Shown: positions 50,401 to 59,185 of the stretch, in pieces
Layout of the letters: every line of letters starts with the position of its first letter
Numbering within the stretch: position 1 is the stretch's first letter
Notes under the pieces: generated by a model
Database searches by the model: none
Seen by the model: only the letters and a program-made list of their open reading frames with translations
What the model was told of the DNA's origin: nothing
Assembly (NCBI GenBank): GCA_965228445.1
Contig: OZ245813.1
Coordinates: 4,464,001 to 4,528,000, forward strand
DNA: 64,000 nt
Direction of reading: 5' to 3'
Source: Thalassobaculum sp965228445
GTDB lineage: Bacteria > Pseudomonadota > Alphaproteobacteria > Thalassobaculales > Thalassobaculaceae
Position numbers and translations under genes: made by a program

Positions 50401-51127
50401 TGTCCAGCGTGCCGTTGAGCGCCAGTTCGATGGCGCCCTCCTGGCCGGTGGCTGTCAGCTTCACCGAGGTGGCCCGGCCGGAATCGAGCGCGCCGACCGA
50501 TCCGGACAGGGCCAGGGGAATGCCCTGGTAGCCGACCTCGCCCTCGACCTCGAACGGGCCCTGAAGCCCGCCGGCGGAGATCGCCAGATTGACGTCGGAG
50601 AGGGTGTGCTCGGCCCCGCTGGCGGCGTCGCGATAGACCAGACGCCCGTCCTCGATCACCGCTTCGTCGATCGCCAGGGCGGGCGCGTCGCCGCTGTCGC
50701 CGGTGGCCGGGTCGCCGGCTCCGGCCTCCGCGGTGTCGCCGCTGTCGAACGCCCAGTTCGCCCGGCCGTCGGGCAGGGTCTCCAGCACGATGACCGGCTT
50801 GACCAGCGTCACCGACGTCACCCGGATCTCGCCGGACAGCAGCGGAAACAGGGCGACCGACACGTCGAGGGAGTCCAGACTCGCCATGTCGGGCGTGGAA
50901 CCGCCCTCGGCGTTAGCGAGACTGACATCGGCGACGGAGAGGGTGGGCGAGGGCAGGATCGACAGCGACAGGTCGCCGCCGATCTTCAGCTCCCGCCCGG
51001 TGGCATCGCGCGCGGCGGCCTGGATCTCCGGCTTGTATCCGTTCCAGTCGATCAGGCTCGGCACCACCAGGACGGCGGCGACGAGAACGACGACCAGACC
51101 GACGATCGCAATCAGGACCTTACGCAC
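47477..51127 (-). CDS. AsmA family protein, full length
   Basis: A 1216-residue AsmA protein. The N-terminal transmembrane anchor (VLIAIVGLVVVLVAAVLVVP, about 4-23) precedes the chorein-like AsmA N-domain (SLIDWNGYKPEIQAAARDAT, LSIADV-type strands), a very long repetitive beta-rich middle with TLSG/VALKGKASG elements, and the AsmA C-domain (GSFQVRDGTVKGFDLRAFSD, MRLVGPFDNPRQILDID, quoted in part). The C-terminus is Pro/Gln rich and ends in KKQLEDAAKGLLQNLLKK. Such proteins span the periplasm and are linked to phospholipid transport to the outer membrane. It lies 103 bp downstream of the rutE-like gene on the same strand. Confidence 0.9.
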   Translation of the reverse strand: MRKVLIAIVGLVVVLVAAVLVVPSLIDWNGYKPEIQAAARDATGRELKIGGDLSLSILPSPTLSVADVSLANAEGGSTPDMASLDSLDVSVALFPLLSGEIRVTSVTLVKPVIVLETLPDGRANWAFDSGDTAEAGAGDPATGDSGDAPALAIDEAVIEDGRLVYRDAASGAEHTLSDVNLAISAGGLQGPFEVEGEVGYQGIPLALSGSVGALDSGRATSVKLTATGQEGAIELALNGTLDMDAGPAFKGRLEAKAPDLAEAAQIATAFGAAAPEGLPANAASLTADIDGSPQTVTASNLVVTLGESRFQGAVTAALEPKLSIDASLSGNRLDLDALLPKEGTTEESRPAESQTGATQPPAAPSGSQATADAAVLPSDIDARIDLKVDAVQYKGAAIRNVQVDASLRDGVGDLRLATAQLPGGTDVTLIGGLESGPTFVGRLEAASDNLRATLDWLEVDLASVPADRLRKAVVSAAIRASAQEIQVSDWTMELDATKAQGGLTLALRDRPAFGLSLNVDRINVDAYLPQGAGAAPASGDGSGTAQPANGNASGNADALAVLDSFDANIDLRVGEATVSGITLADARVDALLQNGTLTLRQAGVGDMAGAAGTISGVLKDAARQPSVDMSFDVSVKDADRFARLLSTDSPVPAKQLGTVALKGKASGDMSDVALDARLTVAGGTLDLKGTAQPLTSPPTVNVTYKLQHPDANRLVSTLSPGALSGFGSLGKLEVDGELKTRDDGRYANQIAAYTGGGRLELIGNVDPFAATPDVNMKIVVTHPNATQAIRLASPDYRARGGNLGPFEASTLFKGPVDGLTLSETAITAGSIRITGNGAVANTGPRPKITLALTSNRIAVDPWLPPGTPTPQGAAPAAAPTGGSAVGGGWSREKIDTSGLSAVDADMTMGIEAIEYGSYVVDHAELAAVLKDGVLNVSKLAGGMFGGTFDLTARLADRPTPEAGVTVKVRNADVRQAASTAAETDMVSGILTYDTDLTATGGSEYELISNLNGTGSFQVRDGTVKGFDLRAFSDRLKELNGATDFVDLTQRALSGGETAFTALTGSYTVQQGVLRSNDIALDADAAKGSATAVVDLPPRQMDVNARARLSDHPNAPPVGMRLVGPFDNPRQILDIDEMQRYVVQTIGTRTLKQLDKSGTVEKLDNLLNPGAAQSAPAAPGGADSGTPDSGAAQPQQQDPKKQLEDAAKGLLQNLLKK

Positions 51128-51230
51128 GATAACTCCTTAATCTCCGTCATCCGCCGGGCGGACAGGCGCTTCCTCTCACGACATCAACGCCTGTCGGCAG
51201 ACCCGGCTCCGGTATCGGATCGATATGCAA

Positions 51231-51875
51231 TCATACGATGCTGCAAACATCCTCGAACGCAAAGCGCGGCAGGCGCTGGAAGACGCTCTCCGGGGTGCCG
51301 TAGCCGAGATTGCAGAGGAAATTGGACTTGATTGTGGTGCCGGCGAAGAACTCGGCATCCACCTTGGCCTGGTCGAAGCCGGACATCGGCCCGCAATCGA
51401 GGCCCAGGGCGCGGGCGGCGATCATCAGATAGGCGCCCTGCAGCGAGCCGTTGCGGAAGCCCCCGGTCTCCGCCGCGTCCGGCTTGTCCTTGAAGGCGCC
51501 GGACATGTCGCGGTGCGGAAACAGGAACGGGAACTTCTCCCAGAACGCCGGGTCGTAGGCGACGATGGCGCAGACCGGGGCGGCCATGGTCTTGTCCACG
51601 TTGCCGCCGGACAGCGCCGGCTTGAGCCGCTCCTTGCCTTCCGCGCTCTTCACGAAGACCAGCCGCATGGGCGAGCCGTTCGCGGCGGTCGGACCCATCT
51701 TCGCCACGTCGAACAGCGTCTGCAGGAGCGAGTCCGGCACGTCGCGATCCTGCCAGCCGTTGAAGGTCCGGGCCTCGCGGAAGATCAGGTCGAGCCCGTT
51801 GTCGTCGAGGGTCTGGATACGCTGCTTGAGCGACCGAACGGCCTCCTGGGCGGCGGCGACTGCGGCGTCGGTCAT
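51231..51875 (-). CDS. rutE: Malonic semialdehyde reductase RutE-type nitroreductase family protein
   Basis: A 214-residue nitroreductase-family protein matching RutE: LIFREARTFNGWQD, MGPTAANGSPMRLVFV, EGKERLKPALSGGN, GLDCGPMSGFDQAKVD and FLCNLGYGTPESVFQRLPR. RutE reduces malonic semialdehyde to 3-hydroxypropionate in pyrimidine degradation. None of the other rut genes is nearby, so the source of the aldehyde is unknown; it could be a general flavin reductase. The frame is open to 52787; the ATG at 51875 (MTDAAVAAAQ) gives the family N-terminus. Divergent from the secreted protein at 51972. Confidence 0.82.
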   Translation of the reverse strand: MTDAAVAAAQEAVRSLKQRIQTLDDNGLDLIFREARTFNGWQDRDVPDSLLQTLFDVAKMGPTAANGSPMRLVFVKSAEGKERLKPALSGGNVDKTMAAPVCAIVAYDPAFWEKFPFLFPHRDMSGAFKDKPDAAETGGFRNGSLQGAYLMIAARALGLDCGPMSGFDQAKVDAEFFAGTTIKSNFLCNLGYGTPESVFQRLPRFAFEDVCSIV

Positions 51876-51971
51876 GACTACTCCTTTGTGTGTGCCGGCG
51901 AGACCGGCGGTTGTTAACGCAGGGATATGCGTGTTTATTGCGCGCCGTAAAGGTCGTGGGAAAGAACTCAA

Positions 51972-52406
51972 ATGAGCAACACCATGGTGCGGCTGTTCCG
52001 CTTGTTGACGGTTGTCGCTGCCATTACCTGCGCATCGAGCCTGTGGACGCCGGTTGGTCACGCCCAGGCGACCGGACCCTTGAACGAGCGCGAGCGCCAA
52101 CTCATGGGGATCGCCGCGTCCTGCGTCGCCTTCTACCAGGCGGCCATGGCGGAACTGGAATTGCCGATCGAGGGCAACGAGGCGAAGCGGCAGAGCTTTC
52201 TTCAGGTGTTCGACACCCTCGCCAAGCGCGGCCGCTCCCGCAAGGAATACGAAGCCTCGTTCCAGCGCGACGTGGTAATGCGCACCATCGAGGTGACCAC
52301 CATCATCGACAACGACCCGCAGACCGCGCGGCCCCAGGTGCTCGGCAACCTGCCGAAATGCGATGCCTATCTGGACGAGATGAAGACCGTCGCCGGTCTG
52401 AGCTGA
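51972..52406 (+). CDS. Secreted protein of unknown function
   Basis: A 144-residue protein with a clear signal peptide (MVRLFRLLTVVAAITCASSL, cleavage near VGHAQA). The mature part is helical and charged, with two Cys (AASCVAFYQ and LPKCDAYL) that may form a disulfide, and a repeated pattern of acidic helices (EYEASFQRDVVMRTIEV). I recognise no domain. It lies 16 bp before the TauE gene on the same strand, and they may be cotranscribed. Confidence 0.65.
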   Translation: MSNTMVRLFRLLTVVAAITCASSLWTPVGHAQATGPLNERERQLMGIAASCVAFYQAAMAELELPIEGNEAKRQSFLQVFDTLAKRGRSRKEYEASFQRDVVMRTIEVTTIIDNDPQTARPQVLGNLPKCDAYLDEMKTVAGLS

Positions 52407-52422
52407 CGGCCGGCCGCACATC

Positions 52423-53187
52423 GTGGACAGTCTCCTTGCCCTGATCATCCCGGATCCGCTCAGCCAGCTTGCGGCGCTGTCGCTGATCGCGCTCAGTTTC
52501 GTGACGTCGCTGATGACGGCGGCCCTCGGTCTCGGCGGCGGCATCCTCATGGTGGCGGCCATGGCCAGCGTGGTGCCGCCGGCGGCGCTGATCCCGGTGC
52601 ACGGGCTGGTGCAGCTCGGCTCGAACAGCGGACGGGTGCTGCTGTTCCACCGCTTCATCCGCCGCTCCATCGTGCTCTGGTTTCTGCTCGGCGCCGTCGT
52701 GGGGGTGACGATCGGCGCCCAGGTCGCGGTCCGGCTGCCGCGCGAGGTGCTGCTGATCGTGGTCGGCGGCTTCGTGCTCGTGACCACCTGGATGCCGTCG
52801 CTCGGCCGCTATCGGGTGCCCGACCGGGGCTTCGTCGCCATCGGCGCCGTGACCGCCTTCATCACCATGTTCGCCGGCGCCACCGGGCCCTTCCTCGCCC
52901 CCTTCCTGTCGCCGGAGCGGCTCGGCGACCGACATGCCACGATCGGCACCTTCGCGGCCTGCATGACCCTGAAGCACGCCCTGAAGGTCACCGCCTTCGC
53001 GGCCCTCGGCTTCGCCTATCTGCCGTGGCTGCCGCTGATCGGCCTGATGATCGTCAGCGGCTTTCTCGGCACCATGGTCGGGCGCCAGATTGTCAACCGC
53101 ATGCCCGAGGCCCGCTTCCGGACCGCGTTCCGGATCCTGCTGACCGCGCTCGCCCTGCGCCTGCTCTACGAGGGTCTGGTCGGCTAA
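52423..53187 (+). CDS. TauE/SafE family transporter
   Basis: A 254-residue membrane protein with about eight hydrophobic segments and the duplicated TauE/SafE pattern (TAALGLGGGILMVAAMASVV in the first half, ITMFAGATGPFLAPFLSPE in the second). Members export sulfite or sulfoacetate, or take part in sulfonate metabolism; the family is broad. GTG start at 52423, with no strong ribosome site visible. The downstream dehydrogenase begins 86 bp later. Confidence 0.85.
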   Translation: MDSLLALIIPDPLSQLAALSLIALSFVTSLMTAALGLGGGILMVAAMASVVPPAALIPVHGLVQLGSNSGRVLLFHRFIRRSIVLWFLLGAVVGVTIGAQVAVRLPREVLLIVVGGFVLVTTWMPSLGRYRVPDRGFVAIGAVTAFITMFAGATGPFLAPFLSPERLGDRHATIGTFAACMTLKHALKVTAFAALGFAYLPWLPLIGLMIVSGFLGTMVGRQIVNRMPEARFRTAFRILLTALALRLLYEGLVG

Positions 53188-53273
53188 AGGCGCTTGTCGG
53201 GAGCGCCCCTCGCGCGCAACCATGCGCCGCAAGCCGCAAAGGCCACGAAAAACGCGTCAGGGAGGATGACCGC

Positions 53274-54407
53274 ATGAGTGCCAACACCGCCTTCGAGATC
53301 TCCGTGTTCCCCGGAGACGGGATCGGGCCGGAGGTGATCGACCCCACGGTGGCGATCCTGCAGACCCTGCGCGACCGTGTCGGCGGTTTCGACCTCCGCT
53401 TCCGCTCCGAAGCGGCGGGGGCCGCGCACTACAAGGAGACCGGCACCGCCCTGCCGGAAGAGGCGATGTCCCGGGCGGACAAGGCCGACGCGATTCTGCT
53501 CGGCGCGATGGGCATGCCGGACATCCGCTATCCCGACGGCCGGGAGATCGCCCCGCAGCTCGACATGCGCGAGACCTTGGAGCTGTTTGCCGGCGTGCGG
53601 CCGGTGCGCACCCTGCCCGGCGCGCCGGTGCCGCTGGGCGATCCGCGGGCGCAGAACCTGGATTTCGTGCTGATCCGCGAGAGCACCGAAGGCCTGTTCG
53701 CCGGGCGCGGAAAGACCGTCTTCGACGGCCCCGCCGACCGCCCGACCGCCGCCCACGACACTCAGACCATCACCCGCGCCGGATCGGAGCGGCTGTTCGA
53801 GTTCGCCTTCAACCTGGGGGCCAAGCGCAAGGAGCGCGGCCATTCCGGCAAGGTGACCTGCATCGACAAGGCCAACGTGATCGGCGGGTTCTACTTCTTC
53901 CGCCAGATCTTCGACGAGGTCGCCGCCCGCCACGGGGTCAGCGAGCCCGACCATATGTATGTGGACGCCTGCGCGCTGAACATGGTCCGCCGACCCTGGC
54001 AGTTCGACGTTCTGGTCACCGAGAACATGTTCGGCGACATCCTGTCCGACCTGGGGGCCGGGCTGATGGGCGGCATGGGCATGGCGCCCTCGGCCGATAT
54101 CGGTGCCCGTCACGCGGTGTTCCAGCCCTGCCACGGCAGCGCGCCGGACATCACCGGTCAGGGCCTCGCCAATCCGACCGCGACCCTGCTCTCGGCGGTG
54201 ATGATGCTGGAATGGCTGGCCGACACCCACGGGGTCGCCGACTGCGCCCGGGCCGGACAGATCCTCGACAAGGCGGTCGAGGTCGCCTTCCAGGACGGCG
54301 GCCTGGTCCCGACGGAATACGGCGGCTCGTCGGGCACGCGGGCGATCACCGATGCGGTGACGGCGGCGATCGCCGACGGCCGGGCCGAGGCGCGTCTGGA
54401 CGCATAG
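53274..54407 (+). CDS. Isocitrate/isopropylmalate dehydrogenase family protein (second copy)
   Basis: A 377-residue beta-decarboxylating dehydrogenase, diverged from the 19986 gene: ISVFPGDGIGPEVID, DMRETLELFAGVRPVRTL in the specificity helix, FVLIRESTEGLFAG, DALNMV-type and TENMFGDILSDLGAGLMGGMG metal-site segments, and CHGSAPDITGQGLANPT. The RET-x-ELFAGVRP helix differs from both LeuB and typical isocitrate dehydrogenases and resembles tartrate/isopropylmalate-like enzymes. The frame is open from 53025; the ATG at 53274 has GGAGG 8 nt upstream. No leuCD genes nearby. Confidence 0.87.
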   Translation: MSANTAFEISVFPGDGIGPEVIDPTVAILQTLRDRVGGFDLRFRSEAAGAAHYKETGTALPEEAMSRADKADAILLGAMGMPDIRYPDGREIAPQLDMRETLELFAGVRPVRTLPGAPVPLGDPRAQNLDFVLIRESTEGLFAGRGKTVFDGPADRPTAAHDTQTITRAGSERLFEFAFNLGAKRKERGHSGKVTCIDKANVIGGFYFFRQIFDEVAARHGVSEPDHMYVDACALNMVRRPWQFDVLVTENMFGDILSDLGAGLMGGMGMAPSADIGARHAVFQPCHGSAPDITGQGLANPTATLLSAVMMLEWLADTHGVADCARAGQILDKAVEVAFQDGGLVPTEYGGSSGTRAITDAVTAAIADGRAEARLDA

Positions 54408-54470
54408 GCGTTTCCGGTCGCCCTCCCGCAATGATAGGCTCCGCCGACGACAACCGAACGGCGGCTCCCC

Positions 54471-54974
54471 ATGTCCCTGAGCGACCCTGGCGCCATTTCC
54501 GGTGAGGGCTTCTTCGAGGATATCGCGGTAGGGCGGGAACTGCGCCGGCAGGACCGCTACGTCGCCCATCGCACGGCCATCAACGTGGACCGGCAGCGCT
54601 GTCCGGTCCTCGACATCTCCACCGGCGGCCTGCGCATGCAGACCCCGCCCGGATCCCGGCAGGTCGGGGACGATATTCTCGGCCTGCTGGTCTGCAAGGC
54701 GGGCGGCGCGGACATCCGCGTCATCGTCCGCGGGCGGGTCGTGCGGGTCGAGCCCGACGGGCAGACCGCGGGCGTCCAGTTCGCCGCTCTGCCGCCCGCC
54801 CATATGGACGCGGTCAAGGCCATCATCCACATGATGGAGCGGCTCGAGATCGAGGCGTCCTACGAGCAGGCGCGCCGACCGAAACCCAGCCCGCCGATGC
54901 TGCGGGCGGCGGTCGCCATCGCGGTGTTCGGTGCCAGCATCGGCATCGCCGCCCTGTACCTGACGATCCGATAG
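54471..54974 (+). CDS. PilZ domain protein with C-terminal membrane helix
   Basis: A 167-residue protein. The PilZ signature is present: RRQDR (25-29) and LDISTGGLRM with Asp48, Ser50 and Gly53, the c-di-GMP contacts. A helix follows (AHMDAVKAIIHMMERLEIEA), then a Pro-rich linker and one C-terminal hydrophobic segment (AAVAIAVFGASIGIAALYL). It should be a membrane-anchored c-di-GMP receptor facing the cytoplasm. First of four forward genes up to the hybrid kinase. Confidence 0.83.
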   Translation: MSLSDPGAISGEGFFEDIAVGRELRRQDRYVAHRTAINVDRQRCPVLDISTGGLRMQTPPGSRQVGDDILGLLVCKAGGADIRVIVRGRVVRVEPDGQTAGVQFAALPPAHMDAVKAIIHMMERLEIEASYEQARRPKPSPPMLRAAVAIAVFGASIGIAALYLTIR

Positions 54975-55002
54975 TCCTTCCGTTCCGAACCGAGGTCCCC
55001 GC

Positions 55003-55416
55003 ATGCAAGCCGTGATCGACTCCCTGCTGTCCGGACTGCCGTACCTTCTCCTGCACCTGGCCGTGACCCTGGCCATGCTGGCGGTGGGCGCCTGGCTTTA
55101 CGAGAAGATCACCCCGATCCGCGAGGTCGAACTGATCAAGGCCGGGAACGTCGCCGCGGCGGTGTCCTATTCCGGCGCGCTGCTGGGCATGGCGATCCCG
55201 CTGGCGGTGTGCATGGCGGCGAGCGTCAGCGTGCTCGATATCGTCGTCTGGGGCGTCGTGGCGCTGGCTCTGCAGATCGCGGTGGTCCGGCTGGTTGAGG
55301 CGATCCTGGGCGGGCTGTGGCACCGGATCGAGGCGGATCAGATCGGACCGGCGATCCTGGTGGCAGCGGTGAAGCTGTCGGTGGCGGTCGTCAACGCCGC
55401 CGCCGTCTCGGGCTGA
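55003..55416 (+). CDS. DUF350 inner-membrane protein
   Basis: A 137-residue DUF350 (UPF0719-like) protein with four hydrophobic segments (LLLHLAVTLAMLAVGAWLY, KAGNVAAAVSYSGALLGMAI, VLDIVVWGVVALALQIAVV, AILVAAVKLSVAVVNAAAV). The NVAAAVSYSG motif is the family hallmark. Function is not established. It lies 28 bp after the PilZ gene and 3 bp before the serine protease-like gene. Confidence 0.85.
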   Translation: MQAVIDSLLSGLPYLLLHLAVTLAMLAVGAWLYEKITPIREVELIKAGNVAAAVSYSGALLGMAIPLAVCMAASVSVLDIVVWGVVALALQIAVVRLVEAILGGLWHRIEADQIGPAILVAAVKLSVAVVNAAAVSG

Positions 55417-55419
55417 GCC

Positions 55420-56250
55420 GTGCGCTTGGGCAACAACCGCCTCGGCCTCCTCGGCTTCCTGCTGGTCATGCTCATCTCGGTGATCTCCTCGTTCCTGGAG
55501 GACCCGCCGGCGCCGCCGCGTGACGGCGGGGATGTCTCCGTGCGCCGGCCGGTTCCCGCACTGCCGGCGGAGGATCTGGCCGGCCTGCCGGAGTTCTCGG
55601 TGGAGATCGGGGCGAAGGCCGACGGCACCGGGACCGCCTTCGCGATCGGACCGGGCACCTGGATGACCGCACGCCACGTGGTCGACGGCTGCGACGCGGT
55701 CGGCATCCTGGAGCGGCCGCGCCAGGGTCTGCGGGCGCGCAGCTATTCGGTCCACGGCAGCGCCGACGTCGCGGTCATGCGGATCGACCGCTCGCGGCCG
55801 GTGGTGCGCTTCGCCGACGCAACGCCGCAGCGCGGGGATATCGCGTATCACGTCGGGTTCCCGCGGGGACAGCCGGGCGAGATGCGCTCGCGGATGCTCG
55901 GCCTCAGCGTCATGAACGCGCGGGGACGCTACAGCACGCGGGAGCCGGTGATCGCCTGGGCCGAGCTCGAGCGCTATCCGGAGGACTCGCGGCCGCTGTC
56001 CGGCCTGAGCGGCGGGCCGGTGTTCGACAGCCAGGGCCGGCTGATCGGCGTGCACGTCGCCGGATCGGTGCGCCGGGGGCGGTCCTTCACCGCCCATCCG
56101 TCCTCGATCCGGGCGCTGGTCGAGCAGGCCGGTGTGGTGGCGTCGAGGGATGGCGAGTCGCAGCCCTTCACCCCGGACACGCTGCCCGCGGTAGCCGACG
56201 CGCTGCGCGGACGCGGCACGGTGACCATGGCCCTGTGCGACGTCCGCTAG
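55420..56250 (+). CDS. Trypsin-like serine protease, membrane-anchored
   Basis: A 276-residue protein (GTG start) with an N-terminal hydrophobic anchor (LGLLGFLLVMLISVISSF) and a trypsin-like fold. The full triad is visible: His86 in MTARHVVDGC, Asp116 in GSADVAVMRID and Ser197 in GLSGGPVFD. There is no PDZ domain, so it is not a standard DegP. The protease domain should lie in the periplasm. It starts 3 bp after the DUF350 stop, so these two are probably cotranscribed. Target unknown. Confidence 0.85.
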   Translation: MRLGNNRLGLLGFLLVMLISVISSFLEDPPAPPRDGGDVSVRRPVPALPAEDLAGLPEFSVEIGAKADGTGTAFAIGPGTWMTARHVVDGCDAVGILERPRQGLRARSYSVHGSADVAVMRIDRSRPVVRFADATPQRGDIAYHVGFPRGQPGEMRSRMLGLSVMNARGRYSTREPVIAWAELERYPEDSRPLSGLSGGPVFDSQGRLIGVHVAGSVRRGRSFTAHPSSIRALVEQAGVVASRDGESQPFTPDTLPAVADALRGRGTVTMALCDVR

Positions 56251-56356
56251 GGGGAGTCTCGGCCGGCTGGAAGCCCCGGATCGTGCCTGAGCCGTGCGAC
56301 TTCCGTCTGTCTCCGTCTGCGGGTACGGTGACCCTGGGGACGATAGGAGTGTCGCG

Positions 56357-59098
56357 TTGGTCTTTCATACCGAGATCAGGGACGCCATCGACCGCCTGGT
56401 CGAGAACAGGACCATCCGCGGCCTTTATCGCGAATGGTCCGACCTTGCGTCCGCCGACCGGTTGCCGTCTTACGAGGCCTTCGATCCCGAGCGGCGCCCG
56501 CTGCTGACCGCGAACCTCATGGTGTTGCAGCCGGAGGAGGTCGGCTACCGGTACCGCCACTACGGCGTCAGCATCGCCCGGGCCGCCGGTTTCGACATGA
56601 CCGGCCGCTCCACCGCCGATTTTGACAGCGATGTCGGCCGGTTCTTCGAGGAGAAGTACCGCCAGACCCTCGCCGACCGGCATCCGCTCTACACCCTGCA
56701 CCGGGCGAGCCATGCCCGGGCGGTGCTGCTGTGGGAGCGGCTGATCCTGCCGGTCGATGACCGGGGTACTACCGTGCTGGTCTGCTACAACACGCCGGCG
56801 GACAACAAGGCCGACGCCTTCGACGCGCTGATGGAGAGCAGCTCGGAAGGGCTGCTCCTGCTCCGCCCGGCCATGGACGAGAACGGCCAGGTGACGGATT
56901 TCGTGATCGCCGTGGCCAACCGGCGGGTCCAGGAGATCTTCGGCACCGCGGAGCCGCTCGACGGCCGGCGGCTGAGCGAGGCGTCGCCCGCCGTCAGCGG
57001 ACAGGTCTTCGAGGCTTGCCTGCAGGTGCTGGCCTCGGGGGAGACGGAGCGGCTGCGGATCCGGGAGCAGGGCGTCGCGGACGACGAGGGGCCGGTCTAC
57101 CAGGTCGGCCTGTCCAGCGCCTCGGACCGGGTGATGATGTCGCTCAGCGACGTGACGGAGGTGGCCCGCGCCAAGGAGGTGGCGGAGCGGGCGAACGAGG
57201 GCAAGTCCCGTTTCCTGGCGATGATGAGCCACGAGATCCGGACGCCGATGAACGGGCTGATCGGTATGCTCGGCCTCGTCCTGAAGTCCGAGCTCGACGA
57301 CGAGCAGCGCTCGATGGTCTCCCTGGCCAAGCAGTCCGCAGACAACCTGCTGGTGATCCTCAACGATATCCTCGACTTCTCGAAGACCGAGTTCGACAAG
57401 CTGGAGCTGGAGCATGCGCCGTTCGAGCTGACCGATCTCGTCGCCAGCGTGACCGACCTGTTCTATCCGCAGGCGGCGGCGAAGGGGCTGGAGGTGGCGT
57501 CCTATATCGACACCTCCATGCCAATGCGGCGGCTCGGCGACGTCAGCCGGCTGCGGCAGATCCTGATGAACCTGGTCGGCAACGCGGTGAAGTTCACCGA
57601 AGAGGGCGGCGTGACGCTGACCGTGACCGCCGGGGAGGGCGACGGCGTTCGCGTGGAGGTGCGCGACACCGGCGTCGGAATCCCGAGCGACCGGCTGCAT
57701 GTGCTGTTTCAGGAATTCTCCCAGGCCGACGAAAGCATTTCCCGGCGCTACGGCGGCACCGGTCTGGGGTTGGCGATCAGCCAGCGTCTGGCCCAGCTCA
57801 TGGGCGGAGGCATCTCCGCCGACTCGATTATGGAATCCGGCAGCCGGTTCCGCCTGGACCTGCCCCTGGAGATCGCGGCCGATCAGGCGCCGCGCGGCGA
57901 CCGCACCGCGCTGCTGCGCGGCAAGCGCTGCCTGATCGTTGACGACACGGCCGTGAACATCGACATCTTCCGCCGACAGGTGGCATTGTGGGACGTGGAA
58001 GGCGTGGGACTGGACGATCCGCGGCGGGCCATCTCCCTGCTTCGCGAGGCCGACCGGGAGGGCAGGGCATTCGATGTGGCCATTCTGGACCACAAGATGC
58101 CGGGGCTGTCCGGATTGGATCTCGCGCAGCAGGTGCGCGACGATCCGGTCCTGGCCGGAATGAGGCTGATCCTGGCCTCTTCGGCCGATACCGGTTTCAG
58201 CGAGGGGCGCGACCGCTTCGAGCTGTTCGACCGCGTCTTGCGCAAGCCGATCCAGCCGCTGGATCTGATGTCGGCCCTGGCCGGCGATGGAAAGAGTCAA
58301 CCTGCCGACGCGCAGGCCGAGGAGTCGCGAATGACGGATCATCCGCTGCGGTTGCTGGTGGCTGAGGACAACAACATCAACCGCATCCTGATGCAGACCG
58401 CGCTGACCCGGCTCGGCCATACGGTGGCGCTCGCCGAGAACGGGGTCGAGGCGGTGGAGGCGGTTGGTCGGGAGACGTTCGACGTCGTTCTGATGGATAT
58501 CGAGATGCCGGAGATGGACGGCGAGGAGGCCGCCCGCCGGATCCGCGCGGAGCATGGGGCGAAGCCGGCGATGGTCGCCCTGACCGCCCATGCCGGCGAA
58601 ACCCACCGCGAGCATTTTCTCGGGATCGGGTTCGACGGCTATCTCGCCAAGCCGATCGACTTCGAGGAACTCGACGCCCTGCTCGGCCGGCTGGGCGGCG
58701 ACGGGGGGGCATCGACGCCGGCGGCGGCGGAAGCGGAGCCCACGGCCCCCTCCTTGATCGAACAGGCACGGATCGACTCGCTGACACAGGCGCTGGATCC
58801 GGAAACCGTGTCGACCATGCTGGCCAAGTTCGCCGACAGTCTGGAGGAGTTCGGACCGAAGCTGGCGGCGCTGCACAAGAGCGGCGACCTGGCGACGATG
58901 GCGACCCAGGCCCACACCCTAAAGGGGATGAGCCTGAATTTCGGGGCCAAGGCCCTGGCGCAGACCGCCCAGGAGACGGAGAAGAAGGTCGCCTCCGGCA
59001 CCGCTCTGAGCCTGGGCGAACTGAAAATGCTGGTCGATCAGATTATCCATACTTATCATGAGGTCTTGGCTTTGGCGCAACGACTACGTGAAGAGTGA
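56357..59098 (+). CDS. Hybrid sensor histidine kinase with two receivers and HPt domain
   Basis: A 913-residue cytosolic kinase. N-terminal PAS_5-like domain (about 1-150), a PAS-like domain (about 155-275), HisKA with phospho-accepting His292 in MMSHEIRTPMNG, HATPase (DTGVGIPSDRL, GGTGLGLAIS), first receiver with Asp578 in LDHKMPG, second receiver with Asp714 in LMDIEMPEMDG, and an HPt domain with His853 in AHTLKG. No transmembrane segment. Start chosen at the TTG at 56357 because AGGAG at 56345-56349 sits 7 nt upstream; a GTG at 56294 is possible. The phosphorelay is complete inside one chain, so it must pass phosphate to a separate output regulator. Flanked by two PilZ genes. Confidence 0.9.
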   Translation: MVFHTEIRDAIDRLVENRTIRGLYREWSDLASADRLPSYEAFDPERRPLLTANLMVLQPEEVGYRYRHYGVSIARAAGFDMTGRSTADFDSDVGRFFEEKYRQTLADRHPLYTLHRASHARAVLLWERLILPVDDRGTTVLVCYNTPADNKADAFDALMESSSEGLLLLRPAMDENGQVTDFVIAVANRRVQEIFGTAEPLDGRRLSEASPAVSGQVFEACLQVLASGETERLRIREQGVADDEGPVYQVGLSSASDRVMMSLSDVTEVARAKEVAERANEGKSRFLAMMSHEIRTPMNGLIGMLGLVLKSELDDEQRSMVSLAKQSADNLLVILNDILDFSKTEFDKLELEHAPFELTDLVASVTDLFYPQAAAKGLEVASYIDTSMPMRRLGDVSRLRQILMNLVGNAVKFTEEGGVTLTVTAGEGDGVRVEVRDTGVGIPSDRLHVLFQEFSQADESISRRYGGTGLGLAISQRLAQLMGGGISADSIMESGSRFRLDLPLEIAADQAPRGDRTALLRGKRCLIVDDTAVNIDIFRRQVALWDVEGVGLDDPRRAISLLREADREGRAFDVAILDHKMPGLSGLDLAQQVRDDPVLAGMRLILASSADTGFSEGRDRFELFDRVLRKPIQPLDLMSALAGDGKSQPADAQAEESRMTDHPLRLLVAEDNNINRILMQTALTRLGHTVALAENGVEAVEAVGRETFDVVLMDIEMPEMDGEEAARRIRAEHGAKPAMVALTAHAGETHREHFLGIGFDGYLAKPIDFEELDALLGRLGGDGGASTPAAAEAEPTAPSLIEQARIDSLTQALDPETVSTMLAKFADSLEEFGPKLAALHKSGDLATMATQAHTLKGMSLNFGAKALAQTAQETEKKVASGTALSLGELKMLVDQIIHTYHEVLALAQRLREE

Positions 59099-59185
59099 CG
59101 GACACACCCAGCGACTCCCACCGGCGGCGGGTCTGCCCGCGCCGGTTCACGATTTGAAACGCCACGTAGGTGCAATGGATCTGCA

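Noticed and set aside
49004..51331. 775-residue forward ORF opposite the AsmA gene
   Set aside because: Glycine/arginine/histidine-rich antisense translation with no domains; the reverse strand encodes a clear AsmA protein.
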